Made by a program: the position numbers and the translations under genes. Below are positions 22,818 through 33,645 of a stretch of DNA of 64,000 nucleotides, piece by piece. Source of the stretch: Entophlyctis helioformis (taxonomy: Eukaryota; Chytridiomycota; Chytridiomycetes; Chytridiales; Chytriomycetaceae); NCBI GenBank assembly GCA_025526915.1, contig JAHLKH010000147.1, forward strand, positions 1 through 64,000, given 5' to 3'. The notes below the pieces were generated by a model that was not told the origin of the DNA, did no database searches, and saw only the letters and a program-made list of their open reading frames with translations. How positions within the stretch are numbered: position 1 is the stretch's first letter; each line of letters begins with the position of its first letter.

Positions 22818-25262
22818 TCAGAAACCCTCGGCGTGGGCAGTCGCGTATTGAACGCCGTCCACTCCAGTGTCCATGTCTGGTGGCGCATCTGCCGGCGTGG
22901 CCTCAATCTCATCATCATCGCCATCATCGCCATCGCGACTATCGCCGTCACTGCTGCTGCCTTTGCTCTCATACCCCTCGTCGTCCGTACTGGCTACGGA
23001 CTCTTGCACATCCTCGGCATCCCGCTTGACTGCGTCACCGTCATCCCGTCGATCGAGCTCAATCACCTGCACCTTCTCTGCCACGCGCACACTGCCGTCG
23101 GATGCCGTCACCGGCAAGCGTTGCTTGACAACGAGGTACCGTGTCCGACGGCCGCCGCTCATCCATCTCATACCGCCCATGCCGTCTTTGTCGCCTTTGT
23201 TGTGTGTCTTTCTGCGGCTGCCCGTGTAGCGCGACGGCGATACAGGCGTCGGTGTAATGATGATCGTTGTTGTGTGGCGCGGTGTCGATGCTGACGATGC
23301 TGTGGTCGTTGGCGCTGGTGTGCGCGACACTGCCTTGCCTTGCAGTGGTGGGATGGGCGAAGCTGACGGCGTTTGACCGTATTTGGGCAGCGATGTTGTC
23401 TTGGGAGAAGCGGCAGACGCAGCCTTGGTGCTCTGTGGCTTGCTGCTGATGGCAACAGTCGTGGTCTTGGGAACAGCAGGCTTGGTGGTTGACGCGGCAG
23501 ATGCAGCCTTGGTGGTCTGTGGCCTGCTGCTTATCGCAACAGTCGTGGTCTTGGGAACAGCAGGCTTGGTGGTTGACGCGGCAGACGCAGCCTTGGTGCT
23601 CTGTGGCTTGCTGCTGATGGCAACAGTCGTGGTCTTGGGAACAGCAGGCTTGGTGGTTGACGCGGCAGATGCAGCCTTGGTGGTCTGTGGCTTGCTGCTG
23701 ATGGCAACAGTCGTGGTCTTGGCAACGGTTGGCTTGGTGGTTGACGCAGCAGACGCAGCCTTGGTGGTCTGTGGCTTGCTGCTGATCGCAACAGTCGTGG
23801 TCTTGGCAACGGTTGGCTTGGTGGTTGACGCGGCAGATGCAGTCTTGGTGGTCTGTGGCTTGCTGCTGATCGCAACAGTCGTGGTCTTGGGTGGCGATGT
23901 TGTCTTGGGAGAAGCGGCAGATGCAGTCTTGGTGGTCTGTGGCTTGCTGCTGATCGCAACAGTCGTGGTCTTGGCAACGGTTGGCTTGGTGGTTGACGCG
24001 GCAGATGCAGCCTTGGTGCTCTGTGGCTTGCTGCTGATCGCAACAGTCGTGGTCTTGACGTCTGGTGGCGGATGCCTTGGTGGTCTGTGCTGGCTATCGC
24101 AACAGTCGTGGTCTTGGGTGGCGATGTTGTCTTGGGAGAAGCGGCAGACGCAGCCTTGGTGGTCTGTGGCTTGCTGCTGATGGCAACAGTCGTGGTCTTG
24201 GCAACGGTTGGCTTGGTGGTTGACGCAGCAGACGCAGTCTTGGTGGTCTGTGGCTTGCTGCTGATCGCAACAGTCGTGGTCTTGGCAACGGTTGGCTTGG
24301 TGGTTGACGCGGCTGACGCAGTCTTGGTGGTCTGTGGCTTGCTGCTGATCGCAACAGTCGTGGTCGTGGGAACAGCAGGGGCAGGCTTGGTGGTCGACGC
24401 GGCAGATGCAGCCTTGGTGCTCTGTGGCTTGCTGCTGATCGCAACAGTCGTGGTCTTGGCAACGGTTGGCTCGGTGGTTGACGCGGCTGAAGTGACAGTG
24501 GCCTCAGGGACAGGCAGTGACACAATCGCGCGCAGATAGTTGGTCTCCATGTTTGGCGCAACTGCATCGATCTTGCAGTTGGGGAACCACCTTGAATGGT
24601 GCCATAATGGGAACAGGTCAGCGGCATTGTCCAAACAGCGTGGATATCATTCGCGTTGACTTACATGGCGCCAGGCAGATCGTACAATGGCGTGACTTGG
24701 TCGATCCAGGCATCCGCCAGTTCGACCCACTTGCGCTCGTCTTTGCAGACAGCTGTCTTATCCGACCATCCGCTCGTCTTGTACCCAGCCTTGGTCCACT
24801 CGTCCGTCGTCTGCGGCTTGTCCGTGATGACAAAGGCAGAGTTGGCCGTTCCAGTGAGCGCAACCTGTGTGCCGTCGATCGAGACATGAGCGTACACCGA
24901 GCCGTACGTGCCCGAGGCGTTGGCTTGGATAGCCAGAACCCATGGGCCATCGCCCGTCACCGTGATTGTCTTCTTGTCAATCAGATCCGTGCCGGTCTTG
25001 TCCACACCGACTTTGCCAGCCACGCGGACCTCGCCATTGACATAGGCAGTGTAGGACGTCGCACCTGTGGCGGTTCATGGCCATGGGCGGCTGGATGTGA
25101 GTAGCGGCACATTTGGGCATGCGGTGTTCGAATCGGCAGACGCTTACAGTCTTGTGCACCAGAGAAACGCAGAACAAGGTCGTGCGTGTCAGTAGCAGCG
25201 CCGTTCGCTAAAGTCGCCAGTGAGCTGGCAAGTGCGAGAGCGAGAGCCGCAAAGGAAGACAT
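22818..25262 (-). CDS. Secreted protein with 28-residue Thr/Lys/Ala/Ser repeat stalk
   Basis: Model: complement(join(22818..24590, 24665..25064, 25148..25262)), about 762 aa with one base restored near 24085. The Met at 25262 begins a clear signal peptide (SFAALALALASSLATLANG). The mature N-terminus (about 150 aa) has SYTAYVNGEV, GDGPWVLAIQANASG, GYKTSGWSDKTAVCKDE and WFPNCKIDAVAP. It looks like an extracellular beta-sandwich or lectin-like domain that I cannot name. Residues of about 185-560 are tandem 28-aa repeats (KTTTVAISSKPQ + TTKAASAASTTKP). The C-terminus is charged and acidic, without a hydrophobic GPI-type end. Both introns have GTAAGC/GTAAGT donors. It is convergent with the velvet gene. 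A cell-surface or wall role is inference. Confidence 0.72.
23395..24500 (-). repeat. 84-bp coding minisatellite
   Basis: Units recur every 84 nt (for example at about 23503, 23587, 23671 and 23755), about 13 copies. Two main variants differ in KPAVPK versus KPTVAK, and some units carry a SPKTTSPPK insert. Most units keep the frame. One irregular unit at about 24060-24105 breaks it by one base. Confidence 0.9.
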
Positions 25263-25432
25263 CTGCTTCTGCGTGTGGTTGCAGTTTGGGAAAGAGTCCA
25301 TCCATGCCTTCCAGCTCATTCCATTCTCGACAGGCCACCGTGGATCCGTCGTCGTCAAGCGGTCGCCAATCGTGGATCAGATCGCGTCGTTCACATTTTT
25401 TCTTTTTTGATCAAGAGCGTCATCAGCCGACG

Positions 25433-28400
25433 ATGGGACGGCGCGGAGAGCGATACAACGCCAAGGCCCGGTCGGCATCGCATACAACGCACACTGCGAA
25501 GCCGCATGCACAGCCGAGAACACCAGCGGCGCCAGCGGCATCCAAGGCTGCGCCGGCGGACGCATCCAGCAGCAAAACGGCGACCAAGAGCACCAAGAAA
25601 GCTCAGCCGGCAAGTCTTGCTCCAGCCGGCACAGCCGAGCCCGTGCAGACGACGGCCGCTTTGACAGGAGCAGCCGCCAGTGTCGATGCTGCCGACTACC
25701 AAGGGTGAGTGGCTGCACCGCTGCTTGTGCACCAACTCACGGTGCGGCTGTCGTCAGTCTTCTGTTGAGCTCATCCAAAGGCGATGCCGCATATGGAATG
25801 GATGCATTGGACGCATTGGATGGACAGGTCAACAACGGCCATTCCAGAGGTGCTGCCGTCCAAGGAACAGCGGCAGGCGGATGCCGCTGCCGTCGTTGCC
25901 GAGCGGATCCGAGCGCTGCCGGACCAGCCCGCCGACAAGATCACCAGCAAGAAGCGCAAGCGTCTCGAAAAGTTTATCGTGCGTGCCCTCACTCTCTCTC
26001 ACGCACTTGCTGCCGTCGCCGACTAACGCTCATGGGCATCGATCGCAGGAAAAAGAGCTCAAGAAGGAGGAGCGGGTCAAGCTGCTCGAGAAGCTCAGCT
26101 CAAACAAGTTCTCGTCCGAGCTGCTGTTTTCGAGTAAGCGGCTCGGCCAGGGCAGCATGACGGCACGCGAGCGGCTGCGCATGGCGTTGCTGGAAGAGCG
26201 GAGCGGCGTGCCGAGGTCGGATCCGTCGATTCATCTCGTGGTCGAAAAGGCCAGCGTCGACAGCAGTGCCGCTGGCATGGACATGGACGACAGCGACGAC
26301 TTTGCCGGCGACGACGACGAGGACGACGACGACGACAACGACGCCGATGCTGAGATGGATATCGACGGGGGCGACAACGACGATGGAGACGATGATCAGG
26401 CGGCTGGCGGTATTGTGTCGCGCGCGTTTGGAGCCGCGTCCGAGAAGCCAGGCTTTAAGCCTGTTGTCATGGTGTCGTCAGAGCGTGGCACAACGGCTGC
26501 TGCCGCTGCGGACGACACAGAGACGGACGGACTCAAGATGTCCGTCTCGCTACGCATGCTGAGCAGCAAGCCGGTGGTTGGCAGCGGGCTCAAGCGCAAG
26601 ACAGCCGATGGAGCGTCTGCGGATGCATCTGCAGCGGCAACAGAGCCGTCCAAGCGGCAGATCAAGAAGCTCAAGAAGGCCAAAGCCAAGGAGGAGCTGG
26701 CGACTGCTGGAGATGGCGTGTCTGCAGCCGATGAGCTGGATTCGTCCGAGTCGTCTGGCCACGAATCCGAGGACGACCGCAGCAGCACGGCCATCCAGCC
26801 GGCTGCCCCGCGCCGAGTCAAGACTATCTGGGCATCGGACATTGTTTCTGGCGAGAAGCTGGAAGGCAGCCAGCCAGCCAAGACGACATCCTCAGCTGCA
26901 GCCAGCCAGCCAGCACAGCCGCAGCCGCAGCAGCCCAAGAGGGCACCTGCTGGGCCGGTCGAGAAGGCGTTCCATGTGCCTGTGCACCGATCCGAAGCCA
27001 TGCAAGTTGCGCGCATGGCCCTCCCAGTCGTGGGCGAAGAGCAGCCCATCATGGAGTCTATTCTTGCCAACGATGTGGTTATTCTCTGCGGCGAGACCGG
27101 ATCAGGCAAGACGACGCAGGTGCCGCAGTTCCTGTACGAGGCCGGGTTTGGCGACAAGACGCACCCCAAGTTCCCCGGAATGATTGGTGTCACGCAGCCG
27201 CGTCGTGTGGCTGCCGTCAGCATGGCCAAGCGTGTCGCGGACGAAATGTCGCTCAAGAAGGGCGAGGTGGCGTACCAGATCCGCTACGACAAGGGCCTCA
27301 CGGGCACCAACACGCGCATCAAGTTTATGACGGACGGTGTGCTGCTCCGCGAGCTCAGCGGCGGCATTACGCCGACCCCACAGTCGCAGTCGCAGTCGCA
27401 GGCCAAGGCCGGCAAGAATCCCGGCAAGACCAGCTCGGACATATTGCTGTCCGACTACTCGTGCATCATCATTGACGAGGCGCACGAGCGCACGGTCGGC
27501 ACGGACGTTCTCATTGGCTGGCTCACGCGGATTGTGCGTCTGCGCAACTCGGGCAAGCTGCAGGGCGTGCACCCGCTCAAGCTGGTCATCATGTCAGCCA
27601 CGCTCCGCGTCGAGGACTTCACCGAGAACCCGGCGCTATTCCCTGCCGCCGAGGCCCGCCCGCCGGTCATCAAGGTCGACGGCCGCCAGCACAAGGTTGT
27701 GGTGCACTACAACAAGAAGACGCCGGACGTGGACTATGTGAGCGAGGCGTACAAGAAGATTTGCAAGATCCACACGCGGTTGCCGCCCGGCGGTGTGCTT
27801 GTGTTTATGACCGGACAGAACGAGGTTCAGACGCTTGTGCGCAAGCTGAAACGCGCGTATGCGGCTGAGGAGACTGGCGATGATGTGGCCAGTGGCAAGA
27901 GCGGCAAGGACGGCGGCAAGGATAAGGAGACTGCCAAGGACGGCGATGCCGAGACGGCTGGCGCTGACAATGTGTTTGGCGAAGTGGATGCCATGGCCGA
28001 TGCTGAAGAGGAACAGTCTCGGCAGGAAGCCCGTGGCCGTGGCGACCAGGCAGGCGGACTCTCTGGCACGAGCGGACGCGACGACTTCGAGGAGCTCGAG
28101 GCCGAGGAGCTCGAGATGCAGGAGGACGATGATGCCGAGGAAGAGGAGGTGCACGTGCTTGGCGGTACGATTGCCGACGAGGAGGATGACGACGAGGACG
28201 AGGCTGCGTTTGTGCCGCCCACCCAAGCCGGCCCTGTTCACGTGCTTCCGCTGTACTCGCTGCTGCCCACGCACGCGCAGCTGCGCGTGTTCGAGGCACC
28301 GCCCGAGGGAGCGCGGCTGATTGTGATTGCCACCAACGTGGCCGAGACGTCGCTCACGATCCCGGGCATCAAGTACGTGGTGGACTGTGGCAAGGTCAAG

Positions 28401-30554
28401 GAGCGGCGCTACGACACGCACACGGGACTGCAGACGTTCCAGATCACGTGGACGTCCAAGGCGTCGGCGGACCAGCGTGCGGGCCGTGCAGGCCGCATGG
28501 GGCCGGGCCACTGCTACCGGCTGTTCTCGTCGGCCGTGTTCAATGACTATTTCGACCTGTTTTCGGTGCCCGAGATCCTGCGCGTGCCGATCGAGGACGT
28601 GGCGCTGCAGATGAAGTCGATGGGGATCAACCAGGTGGTGAATTTCCCGTTCCCGACGGCGCCGGAGCGCGAGAGTCTGCGGCTTGCCGAGCGGCTGCTC
28701 AAGTTCCTTGGTGCGCTGGACACGCCTGCCAACAGCAGTGCAGCGGCTGGCTCGTCGTCTGGCGCTGTCATGCCCATGGGCGGCCGCGTCTCGGACACGC
28801 TCGCCATCACGGACACGGGCCGTCTCATGTCCAAGCTGCCCGTGTCGCCGCGGTACTCCAAGATGCTTCTGGTGGCGGCCAAGCAGTCGCAGCCGGTGCT
28901 CCCGTACATTATTGCGATCGTGTCTGGTCTGTCTGTGGGCGACCCCTTTGTTCGTGACGATGACATTATCAACGACAAGCGGCCAGACAGCGACGATGAG
29001 GGCGATGGCCGCATGGGCGATGCCGAGAAGGAAGCGCGCCGCAAGAAGCGTGGCCACTATTTCAAGGTCATGCAGGTTTGTATGCCGGCAGTCCATGTGG
29101 AGCAGAGTGCCGAAGCTTGAGACTGACGCAGCATGGTGTGTGCACGAGAGCAGGCGTTTGGCGGCACCAACCCGACGTCGGACCTGCTTCGACTGCTCGG
29201 TGCGATTGGCGCGTACACTGCGGAGCTGACACGCAAGACTGGCGGCATGTCGATTGAGCGGTTCTGCGAGCAGCACTTTTTGCGGCCCAAGGCCATGGAC
29301 GAGATTGCCAAGCTGCGCTCGCAGCTCACCAACCTCCTCAAGACGATTCTGTCCGACTCGCCGTCGCCGACGGTGCGCGCCAACCTCACGGCGCTGAGCG
29401 TCGACCCGCGCATGGCGCCGCCGTCGCAGCCGCACCAGTCGCTCATCCGCCAGATCATTCTGACGGGCTTCCCGGACAAGGTCGCGCGGCTCAGCGAGAC
29501 GGTGGTCAGCGGGTGGGGCCAGCACGCCATGCCCGTGTACCAGACGCTGTGGACGGACCTGCGGACCGAGCACCACCTCATCCATCCGTCGTCGGCGCTC
29601 TACCGCGAGCGGCCGGCACCCAAGTGGATCGTGTACAACGAAGTCATTGGCCGCGAGGAGCGGCTGACGGCCGACCGGACTGGGGTCCTCAGCGCGCGCG
29701 GCGGTGTGCTGGACGCGAACGCGGCGGCCGGATCGGCGAGCGGCGCGCCAGCCAAGCGGTGGCTGCGCGGCGTGACGAGCGTCAACGAGCCGTGGCTGTC
29801 GACGGTGTGCCCGCCGGCGCTTGTGCGCACGGGACGCGTGCTCGACCAGCCCGAGCCGCGGTACGTGCCGGATCGCGACGTGGTGGCCGGGTTTGTGGTG
29901 CCCGTGTTCGGACCGGCGCTGTGGGAGCTGGGCACCACGGAGACGACCAAGGACCTGGACGCCAACACGCAGACGATGTGGTTTGCCAAGGCGCTGCTCG
30001 AGGGGCATGTGCTTGCAGCGATTGGCGGCACGACGGGTGGGGGCAGGTGCAGGCCGGCCCGATCGGGGGCCGACGTGTTTGCGATGATGCTGCCGTTTAT
30101 GCCGACCAAGCCGTCGGTGGTCACCAAGAGCTGGGCCAAGAGCCAGGCCAAGGTGTCGCGGCTGCTGGACACGCTCGGCCGGCACCAGGTCACGACGCGG
30201 CTGCGGCTGGTTGAGCAGTGGACGGGGATATCGAGCGCGGCGCACGAGGCGGCCGGCGACAAGACGTTCCTGCTGGACGTGGTCAAGATGTGGGTGCCGG
30301 AAGAGTTCCACGCGACGCTTGGCAAGCACTGGCCGCCCGTTGTGCGGTCCAAGGCGGCCGCCGGATCTGGCAAGGCAGGACGGACCAAGGGGCCGATTGC
30401 AGGTGTTGAGCGCAACGAGGCGCTGTACAGTGCACTTGCAGCGGTGATTGCCGGCACTGCGTCTGCATCTGCATCTGGATCTGCATCTGCATCTGCGGCT
30501 GGACGGAGGGGCAGGCGGCACACTGCCAGCGACAGCGACGAGGACAGCAGCTGA
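25433..30554 (+). CDS. ECM16: DEAH-box RNA helicase, Dhr1/DHX37 family
   Basis: Model: join(25433..25704, 25828..25978, 26049..29075, 29151..30554), about 1617 aa; the last acceptor could also be at 29153/29154. The N-terminus MGRRGERYNAKARS matches the conserved start of Dhr1/DHX37, followed by AIPEVLPSKEQRQ and a Lys-rich coil. Acidic runs lie near 26280-26400. Helicase motifs: GETGSGKTTQVPQF (I), TQPRRVAAVS (Ia), IIIDEAHERT (II), SATLRVEDF (III), VFMTGQNEV (IV), VAETSLTIPG (V), QRAGRAGRMGPG (VI). The HA2/OB-fold part extends to 30554. A charged insert of about 150 aa lies between motifs IV and V. Role: nucleolar 18S rRNA maturation, release of U3 snoRNA from the small-subunit processome. 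The gene ends beside an AATAAA at 30599. Confidence 0.95.
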
Positions 30555-30598
30555 GCAAGGGGAAAGCTTGGCTCAGGTGGGCCACGTGAGTGTGCACC

Positions 30599-30604
30599 AA
30601 TAAA
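30599..30604 (+). terminator. Poly(A) signal AATAAA of the DEAH helicase gene
   Basis: AATAAA lies 45 nt after the stop at 30554. The opposite-strand signal of the convergent ACBP gene lies only 9 nt further on, so the two 3' ends overlap. Confidence 0.6.
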
Positions 30605-30612
30605 CGGAGCAG

Positions 30613-30618
30613 TTTATT
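30613..30618 (-). terminator. Poly(A) signal AATAAA of the ACBP gene
   Basis: TTTATT on the + strand reads AATAAA on the - strand, 54 nt downstream of the ACBP stop codon. Confidence 0.6.
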
Positions 30619-30671
30619 GAAGGTGGTACAGCGCAGTGCAGCGACGAGCGGAGACGAGCAGAGCAGCGCCA

Positions 30672-31436
30672 CTAGTTCTTGGCCTGGAGCGACTTGACGA
30701 GGGCAATGTACTGGGCCTGGGCATCGGCGTTGGAGGTGCCCTTGAGCTTGGTCCAGGCGTCCCACTTGGCCTTGCCCTGCAGGTCGAACATGCCGGGGCG
30801 CTCTGCGGGCGGTAACAGCGGGCGGGCGGGCGGGCGTGCGGGCGGAAGCGGCAAGTGGCGGGGGCACAAGAGCAAGCGCGCCAGGCAAGCCGGGGTGCAC
30901 ACAGAGGGGCGGCGGCAGAGGGGCGAGAGAGGCAAGCAAGCGAGAGAGGCAGGCAGGCAGGCAGATGGGTTAGACACACAGGCAGGGCAGCCAAGACGCA
31001 ACCGACGGCCACAACCGAACAGACGCACCGGTGGTGTTGTCGCCGACAATCGACTGCTTGAAGAGCGCGTAGAGCTGGAGGAGCTCGTCGTTGTTGGGCT
31101 TGTACGTGAGGCTCTTGACGTCGTTGGCGGCCTGCACGAACTCGGCCTGGTGGTTGGTGGCGGTTGTAGTAGCGGTTGTAGTAGTGGTTGTAGTAGTGGT
31201 TGGTAGTGGTTTGCAGGGTGAGACACTGGAGACACTGGCGGGCAAGCAGGCGAGCAAGCAGGCAAGCGGCCAGTCTGGCTGCCAGCCAGAGCAAGATCCT
31301 CTTGCTGCGAAGCAGGCTGCAGACACTAACAGACACAAGCAGCTGCTGCACACACAGACACTAACAGCCGACACACACAGACACACTAACAGCACACAGC
31401 ACATACGTTGCCAGTGGAAGCGGGGTCAGCAGACAT
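30672..31436 (-). CDS. ACB1: Acyl-CoA-binding protein
   Basis: Model: complement(join(30672..30802, 31029..31146, 31407..31436)), exactly 93 codons (92 aa), the usual size of single-domain ACBPs. The 10-codon first exon ([10 protein letters not shown]) is joined to [33 protein letters not shown], then [17 protein letters not shown] and [13 protein letters not shown], all in family order with the acyl-CoA-contacting Tyr, Lys and Trp positions present. Introns are 226 and 260 nt with donors GTGCGT and GTATGT and are full of short tandem repeats. Role: cytosolic binding and transport of medium and long acyl-CoA esters. Confidence 0.95.
31151..31210. repeat. GTAGTGGTT tandem repeat in ACBP intron 1
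   Basis: Short imperfect copies of GGTTGTAGTAGTGG at the 3' end of the 260-nt intron, close to the acceptor on the - strand. Confidence 0.75.
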
Positions 31437-31548
31437 GTTGTTGGTGTTGGTGATGTGGTAGTGTTCGGTCTGAGGGGAAGGAGCTGCAGTCCAGCTGCCG
31501 CAACGCAGCCTTGGGTCCACGTGCCACGTGACGCGCTGCTCGACAACC

Positions 31549-31586
31549 ATTCATTCGTCATTCGACATTCGGCATTCGACATTCGT
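31549..31586. repeat. CATTCGA/CATTCGG short tandem repeat
   Basis: Five or so imperfect copies of a 9-10-nt CATTCGAC unit between the ACBP start and the tyrosinase 2 stop. Confidence 0.7.
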
Positions 31587-31608
31587 CGGTCTCTCTTCTA
31601 TGCCACGT

Positions 31609-33368
31609 CTAGTGCTGCGTGCTGTTCTTGGCCGGCACGCACTTGCCCTTCTTGTGGCCGTTGTACTCGGCAAAGTGCTTGAGCGCCGACGGCGAGTCGT
31701 AGCCGGGCGTGTTGTTGATCCGGTCGACAACGTGCATCGCCTCGATCTCGTTGAGTCGCACCTGGTACAGGTCGTAGCCCATGCGCTTGGCCCAGCCCTC
31801 GCCCACCGACGACGGGTAGCGGATGTGCACCAGGTCCTTCTTGTCCTCGGCGGGCGGCGCCTTGACCGTGTAGTTGGCCAGCGGCACGTACGTCGGCATG
31901 GGCAGAGCCGCGGTCGTCGGGTACGCGCCAGAGGCCATCGTGGCGGTGGCGGTGGCCGTGGCAGCAACCTTGTCGGCAGCAGACTCGGTCGGACGCGACA
32001 CAATGTCAGCGTTGGGGTACGCAGACAGGGCGGCAGCAGCAGCAGCCTCGGCGCCGTCACGCTTGGCAGGGCGGCGAACGGGAGTGGGGCTGGGGCCAGC
32101 AAGCGCAGCAGCAGGAGCAAGTTCAAGAATAGCTGCCTTGACAACCACCGCGCTGCCGACCTGCACCTTGGGCAGCAGACGCTTGACCGTGTTTTCGAAC
32201 CATGGCGACGTGGGGGCTGCAGTCGCAGTCGCGGTCGCAGTCGCACGCGACGCGGTGCCGGTGGGACCGCCCAGCGTGCCAGACTTGCTCGGGCAAGAGC
32301 CCGACAGGTCGCCGTCGGATCTGCTGGCCGAGTACGTGTAGCACAGCGGGCCGGCGCGCGTGTTCATGGCCGCCGACACGGGCTCGCCAAACGACTCCAT
32401 CATGTTGTTCAGGGCCGCCGTGGTCGTGTACGCGTTCTGGTACTGGCCGTCGCACTTGGTCTGCCAGCGCCACCACATGCGGTCGACCATGGTGTGGTGC
32501 AGGAAGAAGAGCGGGTCGTTGGGCGACGCCATGGTGCCGATCTGGCCGCACGGCGAGCTGCCGCCACCGCCCAGGAACACGTGCACAAGGGCATGCGAGC
32601 CGTACTCGACCGCTCGACGAAAGTCGGCAAACGTCGTCTTGCTGGTGATGTCGTTGGTCACCGTGGCCGCACTGCGAAGAATCGTGTTGGGCTTGGCGCA
32701 GCGGGTGAGGCACGACAGCGTCAGGTCCGAGTCCTCGACGACCATCTGCCACTTGGACACAAAGCTGCCGTCGGCAACGCAGTTGTCGTTGGCACGGCCG
32801 TTGCCGCCAAACGCGCCGGGCGTCATGAGGCTCGAGGCGAGCGGGTTCTGCGAGTCGAGCGTCCAGTCCCAGTACGGCTGGCTGATGGACGGGTCGATGC
32901 TGCGCAGCGCACGCTCGTACCAGTCGATGAACCTGCGGTGCCACGGGAAAAACGCATCCTGCTCACAGCGCGCAGATCGTCAGACAACTGGTCGTGGCGA
33001 AATGGGGCTGTGTGCTTTTGGTTCAAGCCGAGTGCACACGGATCGCTCGCAGCAAGCTCACGCACAGACGAGGGCTGCAGACAGACAGCCACAGACAGCA
33101 AGACACTCACGTTGTTGTGCGCAGCACCAGTGTTGTCCATGTGCGACTGCGCAAACTGGTCCAGATTCCACTGGGCAGGGTTGCCTTCAGGACCCTTTGG
33201 ACGGGCCTTGAGGCGGTCGACAGCACGGATGTACGCCTGCTGCTGGCTGGCCGACAGCTGGCGCCACTCGGAGCGGGTCGTTGGGTTGGCGCACTGCGCC
33301 TGGGCACTGGCCGGCGTCGAGACGGAGACGGCCAGCAGCGCAACGAGAGCAGTCAGAGACAGGTGCAT
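31609..33368 (-). CDS. Tyrosinase 2 (secreted type-3 copper phenol oxidase)
   Basis: Model: complement(join(31609..32958, 33111..33368)), 535 aa. The Met at 33368 begins the signal peptide MHLSLTALVALLAVSVSTPA; an alternative Met lies at 33386. The 152-nt intron (GTGAGT...GCAG) is phase 0 at the same place as in tyrosinases 1 and 3, just before AFFPWHRRF. CuA: QSHMDN, AAHNN and FFPWHRRF. CuB: SHALVH and NDPLFFLHHTMVDRMWWRWQ. The conserved core PYWDWTLDSQNP is present. The Thr/Ala/Pro linker and tail (EIEAMHVVDRINN) are nearly identical in DNA to tyrosinase 1, whereas the N-terminal half is clearly more diverged. It lies in tandem with tyrosinase 3, which is 278 bp upstream. Confidence 0.94.
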
Positions 33369-33521
33369 CGCTGGTGTGCGGATCATAGCACGGCCGGAGC
33401 GTCAGCAGCCTGCCAGGACCACCAGAGTGCCCGTGGACGGTGCACAGCCATGCAGCCTACCAAGATTGCCTGTTTGGTCGATTACGAAAATTTGATGCTG
33501 AGCATATGGATGTCAGTCGGA

Positions 33522-33529
33522 TCACGTGA
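33522..33529. promoter_or_regulatory. Palindromic E-box TCACGTGA upstream of tyrosinase 2
   Basis: A perfect 8-bp palindrome with the CACGTG core of bHLH factors (Cbf1/Pho4 class in fungi), 154 nt upstream of the tyrosinase 2 start. Single occurrence; function is inferred. Confidence 0.3.
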
Positions 33530-33569
33530 CAGGATGGAATTGGAGGCTTCATTGGGTCAAGTTGAAAAG

Positions 33570-33572
<3 letters not shown>

Positions 33573-33604
<32 letters not shown>
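33573..33604. repeat. (GT)n microsatellite
   Basis: An almost uninterrupted GT run of about 32 nt between tyrosinase 2 and the 3' end of tyrosinase 3, followed by a GGGAGA run. Confidence 0.9.
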
Positions 33605-33607
<3 letters not shown>

Positions 33608-33645
33608 ATGTGTGTGGGAAAGGGAGAGGGAGAGGGAGAGAGAGA

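Noticed and set aside
23395..24500. CRISPR-like array
   Set aside because: The 84-bp units have no unique spacers, are in frame and code for a repetitive protein in a eukaryotic gene.
25828..25849. A 22-nt mini-intron in the DEAH helicase gene
   Set aside because: A single intron 25705-25827 with acceptor GACAG joins the frames exactly and restores AIPEVLPSKEQ; the apparent exon before it is intronic.
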